From contig NWUY0300005631.1 in the NCBI GenBank assembly GCA_004151065.3, forward strand, positions 48,383 through 69,142: a stretch of DNA of 20,760 nucleotides, written 5' to 3'. This DNA comes from Larix sibirica. Lineage: Eukaryota > Streptophyta > Pinopsida > Pinales > Pinaceae. Below the pieces are notes generated by a model. The model did no database searches. It was not told where the DNA came from and saw only the letters and a list, made by a program, of their open reading frames with translations. Made by a program: the position numbers and the translations under genes. The number at the start of each line of letters is the position of its first letter. The first letter of the stretch is position 1. Shown here piece after piece: positions 9,885 to 18,770 of this stretch.

Positions 9885-10077
9885 AAGACTAAGGTCTTAT
9901 ATGTACAAGTCAGTTCTTGTACATGAGGAAGTGGGTGCTTCCCTCCAGTTGCTGATGAAAAACAGAGGGAGTTGGTGCTTCCATCTAGTGGGTGATAGAG
10001 AAACAAGAGAGTTGGTTCTCTCTACAAGTTGTAGCTTGTAAAACAGAGGTTGTAGCCTCATTTGAGTCAGTGCTCAA
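9885..10077 (+). other. Periodic array of short hexaloop hairpins in LTR
   Basis: Consecutive inverted repeats with 6-base loops occupy this stretch. Loop positions and sequences are 9910 TCAGTT, 9932 TGGGTG, 9949 TTGCTG, 9972 TTGGTG, 9989 TGGGTG, 10012 TTGGTT, 10029 TTGTAG, 10050 TTGTAG and 10067 TCAGTG. Loop-to-loop distances are 22, 17, 23, 17, 23, 17, 21 and 17. Stems include ATGTACAAG/CTTGTACAT (9 bp), GGAAG/CTTCC, AGAGAG/CTCTCT, TACAAG/CTTGTA, GAGG/CCTC and TTGAG/CTCAA. The hairpins at 9949 and 9989 are weakened by mismatches, and the one at 9972 has a G-U pair. All seven sound stems close on a G-C pair with G on the 5' side. An extra stem AAGAC/GTCTT with a 4-base loop sits at 9885-9898. 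If transcription starts at the TATA box, this lies in the RNA leader. Function is unknown. Confidence 0.8.
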
Positions 10078-10270
10078 TATCAGTGATGTACAAAAGCCAA
10101 AGCTTGCTTGAAATCCTAAGAAGAAGAGGTTTTCTCCCTTTATGGGTTTCCTCGTAAAATTTGTGCCTTAGTGTTTATTATGTGAATGATTATTTTTTGA
10201 ATATTTCTTCATTAAGCTCTCAGCAACAAGTTGACTGTTATTTGGTAATTAAACAGAAAAGTTAAAAAGG

Positions 10271-10276
10271 AATAAA
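10271..10276 (+). promoter_or_regulatory. Candidate polyadenylation signal in copia-A LTR
   Basis: AATAAA occurs 66 bases before the LTR end, a reasonable position for the R/U5 boundary. Other A/T-rich signals are close by, so the assignment is tentative. Confidence 0.35.
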
Positions 10277-10343
10277 TAGTTTAAGCTGATAAATAATTGA
10301 TTCACCCCCCCTTCCTTTCAGTTATTTGACTTCTTTCAACAAT

Positions 10344-10361
10344 TGGTATCAAAGCCAGGTT
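10344..10361 (+). other. Primer-binding site for initiator Met tRNA
   Basis: TGGTATCAAAGCCAGGTT starts two bases after the LTR. It matches the complement of the 3' end of plant initiator methionine tRNA at 16 of 18 positions by my recollection of that tRNA, with mismatches at the ninth and thirteenth bases. This is where minus-strand DNA synthesis would begin. Its position fixes the LTR end. Confidence 0.9.
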
Positions 10362-10398
10362 CCTTTATTCAAAGGTAGGTCCGTAAAGCTTAAACACG

Positions 10399-10830
10399 AT
10401 GAGTCAAGAAGGAGATTCGACTAATAAAGTTCCTCTATTTGATGGCACAAATTTTGCCTTCTGGAAAATAAGAATGAGAACTTATATAATGTCCTTAGGT
10501 GTTGGTGTTTGGGATGTTGTTGAAACTGGATATGTGAATCCTATTGTATTAGCCACCAAAGGTGACAAGTTGGAGTTCAGTTTTAATGCAAAGAGAATGA
10601 ATGATATTCTTAGCGGTCCTGCAGAAGCTGAATTTGTGAAGGTCATGCATTGCACATCTGCCAAAGATATGTGGGACAAGATGATAAACAGTTATGGAGG
10701 TAATGAGAAGGTAAAAGATGCTAAAATTCAAACTCACAGACTACAATTTGAACAATTAAAAATGAATGATGATGAAATTGTAAGAAAGTATTTCTTAAGA
10801 GTTGAAGAAAATACTAAGATCACTTCCTGA
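10399..10830 (+). pseudogene. gag: copia-A gag, N-terminal part
   Basis: Gag forms the cytoplasmic virus-like particle that packages element RNA. The ATG at 10399 lies 38 bases after the primer-binding site and is the first good start. The 143-residue product opens with the plant copia Gag signature: LFDGTNFAFWKIRM at about residues 13-26, then SAKDMWDKMINSYGG and THRLQFEQLKM, the usual N-terminal Gag helices. The frame stops at 10828-10830. The Gag continues from 10802 in the next frame, and the block that normally joins the two is missing, so a short deletion around 10800-10815 also caused the frameshift. The first 130 or so residues are otherwise free of stops, making this one of the better preserved parts of the element. 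Confidence 0.88.
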
Positions 10831-11746
10831 CAGATTTAACTCAAAAGTCTCGGCTATAGAAGAGTTAGATGATCTCAAACACCTGACCATGGACCAACTT
10901 CTAGGAACTCTAACTGCTTATGAAATTAGAATCAATAAAGACAAACCCACTACAAGAGAAGCATCTTTTAAGGAAGATAAAGGCATTGATTTTGATGCAG
11001 ATCAGATCGAAGCAAAATTTGTAAGAAATCTGAAGAAAGGAACAAGAAAATATAAAGGTCAGCTACCCTTCAATAAGATATGTCATTTTGCATACATTCG
11101 TCCACACAAAATGAAAGACCAAGTATCTGATGATGAAGAAAATTTCAGTCACAAGAAGTTTGATAAAGGGAAGAAATCTAAAAAGAAAAGCCTGTGTGTA
11201 AATGATGATGATAATTCTTCGGATGATATAGATAGTGAGTCAACTAATCAAGATAAGTTGAATGATTTCATGATCATGGCTCTAGAGGATTTAGATAATG
11301 AATATACATGAAGTGAACTGAGTGATGAAGAGGTTGAAGTTGATCTGGAAGGAGAATTAGTCAGTGCTCTGGAAGAAATTGATAGACTCAGACAGAAGGC
11401 AAGGAAACAAAAGCAATTGTTGATTAAATATGAGAAGAACTGTAATGAACCTAATGAAGGTCTTTCTCTTTTAAGGGTTGATTTAGAAGAAGCAAAGAGA
11501 AAAAAAGACATTCTCAAACATCAGTTGGTTGAAAAGAAAACAAGGTGTGAAAAGCTAGAAGAAGAAGTTGTTATGGTAAGAAAATAATTAGAAAAATTTC
11601 AAGCACTATACCATCAAAATCTGTCAAGCATTAAAGTATCAAAAGGATTGAACACCATTCTGAATAATCAAAGATCTCCTCTTATAAAGACTGGTCTGGG
11701 TTATGAAAGAAGTTCAAGTAGAAGTAGGTCGGAAAACAAAGAATAG
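10802..11746 (+). pseudogene. gag: copia-A gag, middle part: remnant zinc knuckle and coiled coil
   Basis: This frame carries the rest of Gag after the deletion. KKILRSLPDRFNSKVSAIEE (residues 2-21) and the LTMDQLLGTLTAYEIRI segment are standard plant copia Gag helices. Around residues 82-102 (LPFNKICHFAYIRPHKMKD) stands what should be a CCHC zinc knuckle; its first two Cys and last Cys are gone while the frame is kept, so a codon-multiple deletion and substitutions destroyed it. A basic then highly acidic stretch (residues 117-150) follows. After a TGA at 11309-11311 the same frame continues as a long heptad-like coiled coil rich in Glu, Lys and Leu (about 11312-11640), with another stop at 11585-11587, ending at a TAG at 11744-11746. 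Such a coiled coil probably serves particle assembly. Confidence 0.8.
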
Positions 11747-12337
11747 ACCAAGTTTATCAAATCCGAAAGCAACAGGCAGCCATAATACACAGAGTCGACA
11801 AATTTCATCAAAGTTGACACAAATAACTGTAATGTCGAGTTGATGAGATGTGATAACAATAAATAGGCATAAAAAGTTGATCATACTAGACAGTCAAGAA
11901 AAAGTGAAGAAAGTTCGAACACCAGAATTAAAAATGAAGATCAAAGATATCAATCAATCTCTGCTCAAGAACAAAGTCAACAAAGGATGAGTCGACCTTT
12001 TCTGAGAAGACAACCAATATTCAGGTACCAATTTTTTTTCTATGGATACTATTTTTGTTGTTCTAATTTTGGTCATAACGTTGTCAATTGTGCATTTAAT
12101 CTTAAAAACATGCATCAAAGAACACAAAATAACAACCGACTACCACGACATAGAACATAACAGTCAACAAATGAACGTCAACAACATATAAAGCATTTGA
12201 CAACTGAAAGGAGAATTCATGATAGACATGCCAATCTGTTTGATCTATTGAACAAGGAGCCATAATGTTATAATTGTCATAATTTTGAACATAAAGCATT
12301 AGACTGTTGTCTGAAGGATTATAAACCAGAACCAAGA
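11747..12337 (+). pseudogene. gag: copia-A gag C-terminal region with two further zinc knuckles
   Basis: The first part, to about 11990, is Ser/Arg/Gln-rich with many stops and no motif. From about 12040 comes YYFCCSNFGHNVVNC, a CX2CX4HX4C knuckle whose first Cys is now Tyr. About 75 codons later, from 12271, is CYNCHNFEHKALDC, a complete CX2CX4HX4C set with Glu in place of the usual Gly before His; it is immediately preceded by a stop codon. Zinc knuckles bind element RNA during packaging. Together with the destroyed knuckle near 11070, the ancestor had three, two of them downstream of the coiled coil. The frame runs directly into the protease at 12338. Confidence 0.75.
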
Positions 12338-12700
12338 ATGAATCGCACAGTTGAAGATGTCAAAGTGTGGAAAAAGAAAGAAAATTGCAAATGTGGGTTG
12401 GTGCTCTCTACTCAGAAACAAAAGGATCATTGGTATATCGACAATGGATGTTCCAAACATATGATTGGTGAAAAAAGTAAATTTATGTCACCAAGTAAAA
12501 ATAAAATAGGAAATGTGACATTTGGAAATGATGGTCCAGGAAGAATCAGAGGAAAATGATTGGTGAGTTTAAGTAATGGTAGAGGCAAGGCTCAAGATGT
12601 ATTGTTTATCGACAGACTGAAACGCAATCTTATGAGTATTAGTAAAGTGTGTGACAAAGGATGTCAATTCAAGTTCACTACCAAGGATTGCAAAATAAAG
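12338..12700 (+). pseudogene. pol: copia-A aspartic protease
   Basis: The retroviral-type aspartic protease cleaves the Gag-Pol polyprotein. The active-site region reads WYIDNGCSKHM from about 12431; the catalytic Asp codon is 12440-12442, but the following Ser/Thr of the D-S/T-G triad is Asn (AAT at 12443-12445), a change expected to harm activity. VTFGNDGPGRIRGK and, after a TGA at 12557-12559, the block DVLFIDRLKRNLMSISKVCDKG match the second half of copia proteases. The stretch is in one frame apart from that stop. Although an ATG stands at 12338, it is internal to the polyprotein and is not a true start. Confidence 0.85.
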
Positions 12701-13590
12701 TCAGTGAAAATAGGAAATACCATTGCAAAGGGGATAAGAAAAGATAACAATGTATATGTGTCGGAAGAAGATAAGGAGGAATGTCATTTGAGCAAATATG
12801 ATGAGAGTTTGTTAGGGCACAGAAGGCTTGGTCACTTAAATTTTTACCATATTATCAAACTCAGTAAAAGTAGTGTAGTAAAAGACCTTCCAAGAATATC
12901 TAAGCCATATAACTGTGTCTGCAAACCTTGTCAAATGGGAAAATTGACCTCTACTCAGTTTAAAGCAAAGAGCTTCACAACGACAAGCAAACCTCTTCAA
13001 TTAGTTTATATGGATTTGTGTGGACCATCTAGAAAGGAAGGAATTGGAGGTGAATAATACTTTATGTTGGTTATTGATGGTTATTCTAGGCTTACATGGG
13101 TGGCCTTTCTAAAAGAAAAGTCTGAGACATTTAAAAAATTCTAAGTGTTCAAGGCTTTAACTGAAAATCAAATAGGTAGGCGAGTGAAGGCGATACGGTC
13201 TGACAGAGGAGTAGAGTTTTCTTCGGGAGATTTTAAAGAGTTTTGTGATCAGCATGGAATTAAAAGAGAATATACTAATCCAGGTACCCCACAGCAAAAT
13301 GGAGTTGTTGAATGACAGAATAGATCATTTCAGCAAATGGCCAAGTCAATGATGAATGAAAGGAGTATGTCACGGACTTTTTGGGTGGGATATATTCACA
13401 TAGCAGTTCATATTCTTAACAAAGCTCATTTAAGGTTGATCAATGATAAACCACGTATGAACTTTGGTATGGTCAACCAGCTTCGATCAAGCATTTCAAG
13501 TTATTTGGAAGTAAACGTTATATCAAGAATAATGATGAACATTTGGGAAAATTTGAAGATAGAGCTCATGAAGGAATATTTTTAGGATAT
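12701..13590 (+). pseudogene. pol: copia-A integrase
   Basis: The pre-integrase zinc domain is complete: HRRLGHLN supplies HX4H and, about 35 residues later, CKPCQMGK supplies CX2C. The core carries all three catalytic acids: Asp at 13013-13015 (YMDLCGP), Asp at 13202-13204 (RSDRGVEF) and Glu at 13310-13312 (PQQNGVVE), with 35 residues between the last two, the D-D35-E spacing of integrases. In-frame stops are at 13055-13057, 13142-13144 and 13313-13315, the last directly after the catalytic Glu. From about 13490 the protein continues in another frame (SIKHFKLFGSKRYIK, then GIFLGYA near 13580), so an indel lies near 13450-13490. Core residues survive but the product is dead. Confidence 0.9.
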
Positions 13591-14049
13591 GCTACAAAAC
13601 AGTAAAGGATAGAGATTCTTTAACAAAAGAATGCATAAATTGATGGATTGCATTGATGTTCGGGTTGATGAAGAACTTCCATTGAAATACCGACAAATAA
13701 GAAGTGTCGAGTTAAATGATGAGAACATGACTGAAATTGAGGAACAATAATTCAGATAATTGAAAGTAGATGAAGAATCGGAAACCGATGAAGAGGATTC
13801 AAGCAAGCAAGCAGATCCAAAACAAAAGCCAGAACAAAAACCCCCTTCCAGAAGTGTTCAAAAGAATCACCCTGAAATTCAAATAATTGGAGATAAGGAT
13901 CAAGGAGTACAAACGAGAAGAAAGTTGATCAAAGCTTCAGAGCAATCTCAAATTGCCTTCATTTCTATGGTTGAACCCAAGAGTTTTGGTGAGGCTAGTG
14001 AGGATGAAGATTGGCTAAAATATATGAATGAAGAACGTGATCAGATTGA
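13591..14049 (+). pseudogene. pol: copia-A Pol linker between integrase and reverse transcriptase
   Basis: This is the variable integrase C-terminus and linker. It reads SKG-stop-RFFNKRMHKLMDCIDVRVDEELP in one frame from about 13600, then returns to the main frame near 13760. It is acidic (SETDEEDSSKQ), then Pro/Gln/Lys-rich, then IQIIGDKDQGVQTRRKL, which in copia Pol precedes the conserved SFGEASEDEDWLKYMNEE segment before reverse transcriptase. Stops at about 13610, 13748 and 13757 break it. Confidence 0.75.
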
Positions 14050-14800
14050 AAAGAATAACACCTGGGAACTTGTTCCTAGACATGTAGGTAAGAATGTTAT
14101 AGGATCTAAATGGGTATTCAAGAACAAGATGAATGAACAAGGACAAATTGTGAGAAATAAGGCGTGATTGTTTTGCAAAGGATATGCACAAGTCGAGGGA
14201 CTCGAATTTGATTAAACTTTTGAACCTGTGGTAAGGTTGGAAGCTATCATGATGTTTCTTGCATATGCTTGTCCCAAGAAATTCAAAGTCTATCATATGG
14301 ATGTTAAGTCAGCTTTTCTTAATGGAGAATTAGAAGAGGAAGTTTATATTGAACAACCTAAAGGATTTCAACTGTCAGATAATACTGATTATGTCTGCAA
14401 ACTGAAGAAAGCATTATATGGATTGAAATAAGCTCCACGTGACTGGTACTATCGACTAGATACATATCTTTAAAATAAAGAGTTCAAGAAAGGAACAGTC
14501 GACAGTAACTTGTATATAAAATCAGATGGTGATGATTTATTAATTGTGTTGGTCTATGTCGATGATATCATATTCAGAAGTAATAACGCTTCATCAATTA
14601 AATGGTTTTATATTGCAATGCAATCAGAATTTGAAATGTTAATGATAGGGGAACTTTCATTTTTTCTTGGTCTGCAAGTTATTCAAAACCCTGAAGGTAT
14701 ATTTCTTTCTCAAGAGAAATATTTAACAGAAATGTTGAAAACGTTTCAGATGGAAGATTCTAAACATGTTATTACACCTATGGTTGTTGGATGAAAGCTA
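14050..14800 (+). pseudogene. pol: copia-A reverse transcriptase
   Basis: This is the RVT_2-type reverse transcriptase of copia elements, which copies element RNA into DNA. Conserved blocks in order: NNTWELVP and IGSKWVFKNK (14055-14130); YHMDVKSAFLNGELEEEVYIEQPKGF with the first catalytic Asp at 14300-14302; CKLKKALYGLK followed by a stop then APRDWY; and the catalytic YVDD box at 14555-14566, intact. FFLGLQV, GIFLSQEKYL and TPM follow. All lie in one frame with stops at 14165-14167, near 14211, 14429-14431, near 14471 and at 14792-14794. No frameshift is needed over more than 700 bases, so damage here is almost entirely point substitution. The stop after YGLK sits where the family has Gln, consistent with CAA to TAA. 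Confidence 0.92.
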
Positions 14801-15374
14801 AGAAAGGATGATACATCACCAAAAGTTGATCAAAGCTCATATCGTTCGATGATAGGCAGCTTATTGTACATCACAACCACTCGTCTATACATCATGCAAG
14901 TTGTCGATATGGTAGGAAGGTATCAATCTACTCCAAAACATAGGCATTTGATAGTTGTTAAACGTATATTTAAATATATGAAATGGACAATGAATTATGG
15001 TCTTTGGTATCCAAGAAATCATAATTTTCAATTTACAGTTTATACAGATGCCCACTAGGCCAATTGCTTGGATGAAAGAAAGAGCACAAGTGGAGGTGCG
15101 TTCTTTTTGGGAGATTCTTTAGTTGCTTGGTTGAGTAAGAAACAAGGCTCTATTTCTTTATCTACCACTGAAGCAGAATATATTGCAGCTTCCACATGTT
15201 GTACTCAAGTGTTATGGTTGATACAAACTCTTGCAAACTTGGAGGTAAAATATGATGAACCCATTCCAATCCATTGTGACAATACTAGTGCAATCAATGT
15301 CTCAAAGAATCCAGTTTTTCATTCCAAGACCAAACATATACCAATCAAGTATCATTTTTTAAGGGAGAAGGTAA
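14801..15374 (+). pseudogene. pol: copia-A connection and RNase H, truncated
   Basis: The connection segment has the usual SYRSMIGSLLYITTTR block (about 14838-14885) and KRIFKYMKWTMNYGL. RNase H degrades template RNA; visible active-site acids are Asp in YTDAH (about 15046-15054), Glu in STTEAEYIAAS, and Asp in IHCDNTSAI. A TAG at 15056-15058 interrupts it. The final segment KHIPIKYHFLREKV is followed by the ambiguous base at 15375. In full-length relatives several dozen more residues and a polypurine tract come after this point; here similarity ceases at the junction. It is the same frame as reverse transcriptase. Confidence 0.9.
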
Positions 15375-15375
15375 N
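15375..15375. other. Ambiguous base at element-element breakpoint
   Basis: The single n falls between the last clear copia-A codon (GTA, Val) and the first bases that align with LTR-B (TGAATT from 15376, matching TGAATT in the right-hand LTR-B near 20554). Neither element ends naturally here. Confidence 0.7.
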
Positions 15376-15771
15376 TGAATTGGAAAAATAAGTATTGGAA
15401 TCTCATGAGTGAAGAAAAAGGAAATTAATTGTGGATTTCGGAGAGAATAAAGAAATGGATGGAAATTTGGCCAAATAAAGACAGCTTGACAAGTCAAACT
15501 AGCTTTATCGTTATCTACTAAAAACAAAAAACCACGACAAAACTGTCTAAGGAAGGAAGGTGCACTTATTATTCTAGGATTGGCATATCAAGAAGAATTA
15601 GGAAGAATCTTATCTAGTATATATCCAAGTGTTCCCCTGTGACTAGTTATGGAAATAGTGGGCCTAAGAAGGAAAATTGATGACAACTACCTAATCTAAA
15701 CCTAGGAAATTAATAAAAAAATATATTAATGTATTTTATCCTAAGTAAAGTGGGTTTTTAATATTCTAACA
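15376..15771 (-). mobile_element. LTR-B fragment (first 396 bp of an LTR, minus strand)
   Basis: On the minus strand the LTR starts TGTTAGAATATTAAAAACCC at 15771. Its part 15537-15771 aligns with 1-216, and 15376-15536 aligns with about 20554-20720 (shared words AATAAG, ATGAGTGA, GGAGAGAA, AGTCAA). By overlap the complete LTR would be about 700 bp, so roughly 300 bp of its end are missing at the copia-A junction. Sequence after 15771 does not show a clear polypurine tract, so it is undecided whether this was a 3' LTR, a 5' LTR or a solo LTR. Confidence 0.75.
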
Positions 15772-16743
15772 TCCAAGAGAGATTTCATATAGTTGTGTCA
15801 AGGAAAGCTAGAATAGTCTTCTTGGCAATATTATTGGTTGTATATACCGCCATTTAACATTGGTTGAATTGTAGTTAACTAAATTATTTAGATATATTAT
15901 GAGGATTAAATCCATGTATTTCTCTAAACTATTGTCGAGTGGGTGACAAGATTAACTATTCATATTGCATACGGAATTGATCCATGACTTTATTGAAACT
16001 TGGTTGGCTTGTGACGATTAAAATAATAGTATGTTTGAGATAAAATCCCTTATGTGGATGGAAATTAGTTCCAGTTGAGCTTAGATATTTGACATTAGAT
16101 TAATAGAAAAATTGATTTCAAGTTCTTGTTGATAATAAGAATGTGTGCTTGTGATATTCTTTGAAGGACAAATTGAAGATGAGTGAGATCTCATTCTTGA
16201 TGAATTAGTATTGTTGCATGATTCAAGCAATTGATATGACCATATAGTATGTTTAATGCTTGTAAAATTGCTTTTGAAAATTCTTAAGTAGCCTTTGATG
16301 AGATCTTAGTGCCATGGTTACTATTAGTTTCATGCATTGGGCCGGTTGTGATTTTTTTTAATATCAAGCCGAGGTAAACTTTAATCTAGTTTTTGAAAAC
16401 ACAAAATAAATGTGTGCTTTAGATCTTGAATATGAAGGGGAATTTTTTTGGGGGGTTTGTTATATGTGGCTTAGGTTGGTGAATTATAGCACCCATTAAC
16501 TCTAAATAGATTTCATGTTTGCTTATGTTTGCAATGTTGTGGCGATACTTTTTTTTCATGTGGCCAAACCTTATTTAGTGCTTTTCTAGTGCGTCTTGGT
16601 ACAACTTACGGTGAGTTTGACTTCAATTGGATTAGGGATTCACTTAAGGTTTATTTTTGTTTCTAGAGTTATTCTTTTGGTTTTTTGAATTTCTACTATG
16701 AAATTCCTCTTATCCCACTAGCTTGTTTCCCAACTCTTTTGGA

Positions 16744-16859
16744 AAAAGAGGTCTTTGCATGTGTTTGGATTTTTCCCTCTAATGGATGTATTTCTGTAAA
16801 TTTCCTCTTGAACAGTTGAATTAGTGGAAAATTTACCTTTAAAAGAGGTCTTTGCATGT
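16744..16859. repeat. Pair of identical 19-bp direct repeats, 97 bp apart
   Basis: AAAAGAGGTCTTTGCATGT occurs at 16744-16762 and 16841-16859. Flanking bases share only short similarity, so this is either the core of an old duplication or a small dispersed repeat. Confidence 0.7.
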
Positions 16860-18593
16860 ATGAATTCTCTCTACTACTATATTTGGCCTTACGAGAATAT
16901 GAAGCCTCAACTATAAAATGCAATCTTGCACGAGACCTTCATACCAAATAACTGGCAAATTTGGGTAGAGATGGATGGGTATATGTCTTTTGTCCATATT
17001 TTTGCATTTGTTTGTAAACCATTTTGTTGGTCTCTTTTGAGTTCCCAACAGACCATGGATAGTTGATTGAAACCCCTATATTGATTTAACACCCAAAATC
17101 CATTTTAAAATTTTGGGCATACTGTTTGTTGTGCTTAGATGATTCTTTGAAGGAAAAAGAGTTTGAGGATTTGGTCTAGGCTCAAATTATGTTTTCCTTT
17201 GCCATGGTGCTTTTTTGTATACAATATATAGTGGAAACATGATAAAAAAATGAGTAAATTTTTGCAATTTATTCTTATTATCTCTTTTGGAAACCAAGTG
17301 AAATCCATAATTTCTTTTTTATACATGTCCGGAGTCACCATGTTAAGTAGGATTTTAAGTTGTGCTTAATTATGCAAATTTCTTAAAGTTATCATAGTTT
17401 GCATGAGTTTATCTCATTTATTGCATTGGGCAAATTATGTGAGATGGATTCCTATAAGCATATCTTGTTGTAGTTGTGGATTTTAGATACCCATACATTT
17501 TTAAGTGCTGTATGAAATATCTGTGATATATATATGTATTCCATCTTGAGTGTCAAACCGTGTCAAATTTTCGCATGTGTTTGTGAAATCATGACCCTAA
17601 TCTAACTACCAATATCTATTGGTGTAATAAATGTGGTAGTGGGAATGTGTATAATTATTAATTCTTCCCATTGGGTGGTTGCAAATGCTAATATGCACCT
17701 TGGATATGATCATTGCATTGTTAAAACCACAACACGCATGGTAGGTGATGTCAATAATCTTATCCAAATCATTGGGAGAAAAAATCTACTAATGAAAGCA
17801 TGTTATCCATCACAATGATGGAAACTTTAGTGGTTTATACATGTTATTTTCAGTATTCAAATTATTCTTTTGTTTCTAGAAATTATTATTCTTATTTTAG
17901 GTTTATGGTTGAATTGCGCACTTAACTAAGTCATTTCTATGTGTATGTATAAAATTTTATCCATTGCATATATCACTTCTTGTTGCAATTGAGGGATGTG
18001 GATGTAAAAATAAACCTATTAACAAGTTTTGCGGGTTACTAAATACCATTTTTCAATATAAACAATTTTATGAAGGAGAATGACAAACTGTGCATGATGC
18101 AGTTACATACCTTAGGAACTATTACTAGTTAAGTATCAATGCCATGGATGTATATATGTTGAATTCCAAGCTCTTTATTTTGCAGCTGAGAATTGTATGT
18201 CAATGGGAAATCGTATCNATCATGAATATGGCCAAGGGGCTTAGGCCATTGTGACCTAATGCAAATTTTTGGGACATGACAGTAAGTATCGGTGTGGAAT
18301 CCATACTACCATATATCCATGAGTTAAGTAATTCTTTCTATAGTGAAGAAATTATTTTGATGGAACCTCATGGACATGATTATGAAGGGTTAACTTTGTG
18401 TACTTGGCATCAAGTGGTATAAATATCCATAACATGAATTTGGTTCAGATCTAAATGCACTATTTACTTTATTCACAAATGAAGAAAACTAAGAATTGTA
18501 TAGTGAATGCCATCAGGTGATATGAATTGGTTGGAATAGTTTCATCATTAGGATAAATAAGTTAGTAAGAACGGGCTATTTATACTCCTGCAT

Positions 18594-18628
18594 TTTATTT
18601 ATTTATTTATTTATTTTGTGTGTGTGTA
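18594..18628. repeat. Microsatellite (TTTA)n followed by (GT)5
   Basis: About five and a half TTTA units run directly into five GT units. This is a simple compound microsatellite. Confidence 0.9.
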
Positions 18629-18770
18629 TTTTGATTGATGTAAAATTAAGTTGACTTTAAAATGCTCGAAATTGTGACAATTTTCTTGTGAAGAGTTGAT
18701 GTTCTATTTTTCCTATTGACTTAAGGAGAATTAAGTCTAGCACAATTAAAGGAAATTTCATATAGTTTTT

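Larger units (their letters stand above)
8644..10341 (+). repeat. 5' LTR of copia-A (1698 bp)
   Basis: The LTR starts TGTTGGAATATTGTCATTGA at 8644 and ends TTCTTTCAACA at 10341, so the ends are the matching 5-bp inverted repeat TGTTG...CAACA. The end is fixed by the primer-binding site two bases later; the start is fixed by TG and by the point where gypsy integrase similarity ceases. The C-rich ATTCACCCCCCC word near 10300 is characteristic of plant copia LTR ends. The 5 bases before it (8639-8643, AGTTT) would be the target duplication, but its partner is lost. Inside are a GTCGA-rich duplicated block, TATA-like boxes and a hairpin array, each listed separately. The length is on the large side for a copia LTR. 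Confidence 0.85.
8644..15374 (+). mobile_element. Ty1/copia retrotransposon copia-A, truncated at 3' end
   Basis: This is a long terminal repeat retrotransposon in plus orientation. Order: 5' LTR, primer-binding site, gag with coiled coil and zinc knuckles, aspartic protease, integrase, reverse transcriptase, RNase H. Integrase ahead of reverse transcriptase defines the Ty1/copia superfamily. From the gag C-terminal part to RNase H most recognisable domains lie in the same frame, with in-frame stops and at least one excursion into another frame around 13490-13760. It inserted into the gypsy integrase. There is no polypurine tract and no 3' LTR: homology stops inside RNase H at 15374. It cannot transpose by itself, and the LTR pair that would date it is not available in this window. 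Confidence 0.93.
15772..18770. other. About 3 kb without a recognisable gene
   Basis: AT-rich sequence. Minus-strand open stretches at 16696-16923, 16907-17092 and 17135-17341 and a plus-strand one at 17633-17818 show no motif. If the flanking LTR-B copies belonged to one element, this region and the LINE would be its interior, but no copia gag or pol is found on the minus strand, so they are separate insertions. An ambiguous base is at 18218. Confidence 0.5.

Noticed and set aside
9725-10006. Minus-strand 93-codon open frame
   Set aside because: It lies within the LTR hairpin array, and its composition reflects that repeat; no motif and no independent coding evidence.
9885-10077. CRISPR-like array
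   Set aside because: Units are short imperfect hairpins with no conserved repeat and spacer division, inside a plant LTR.
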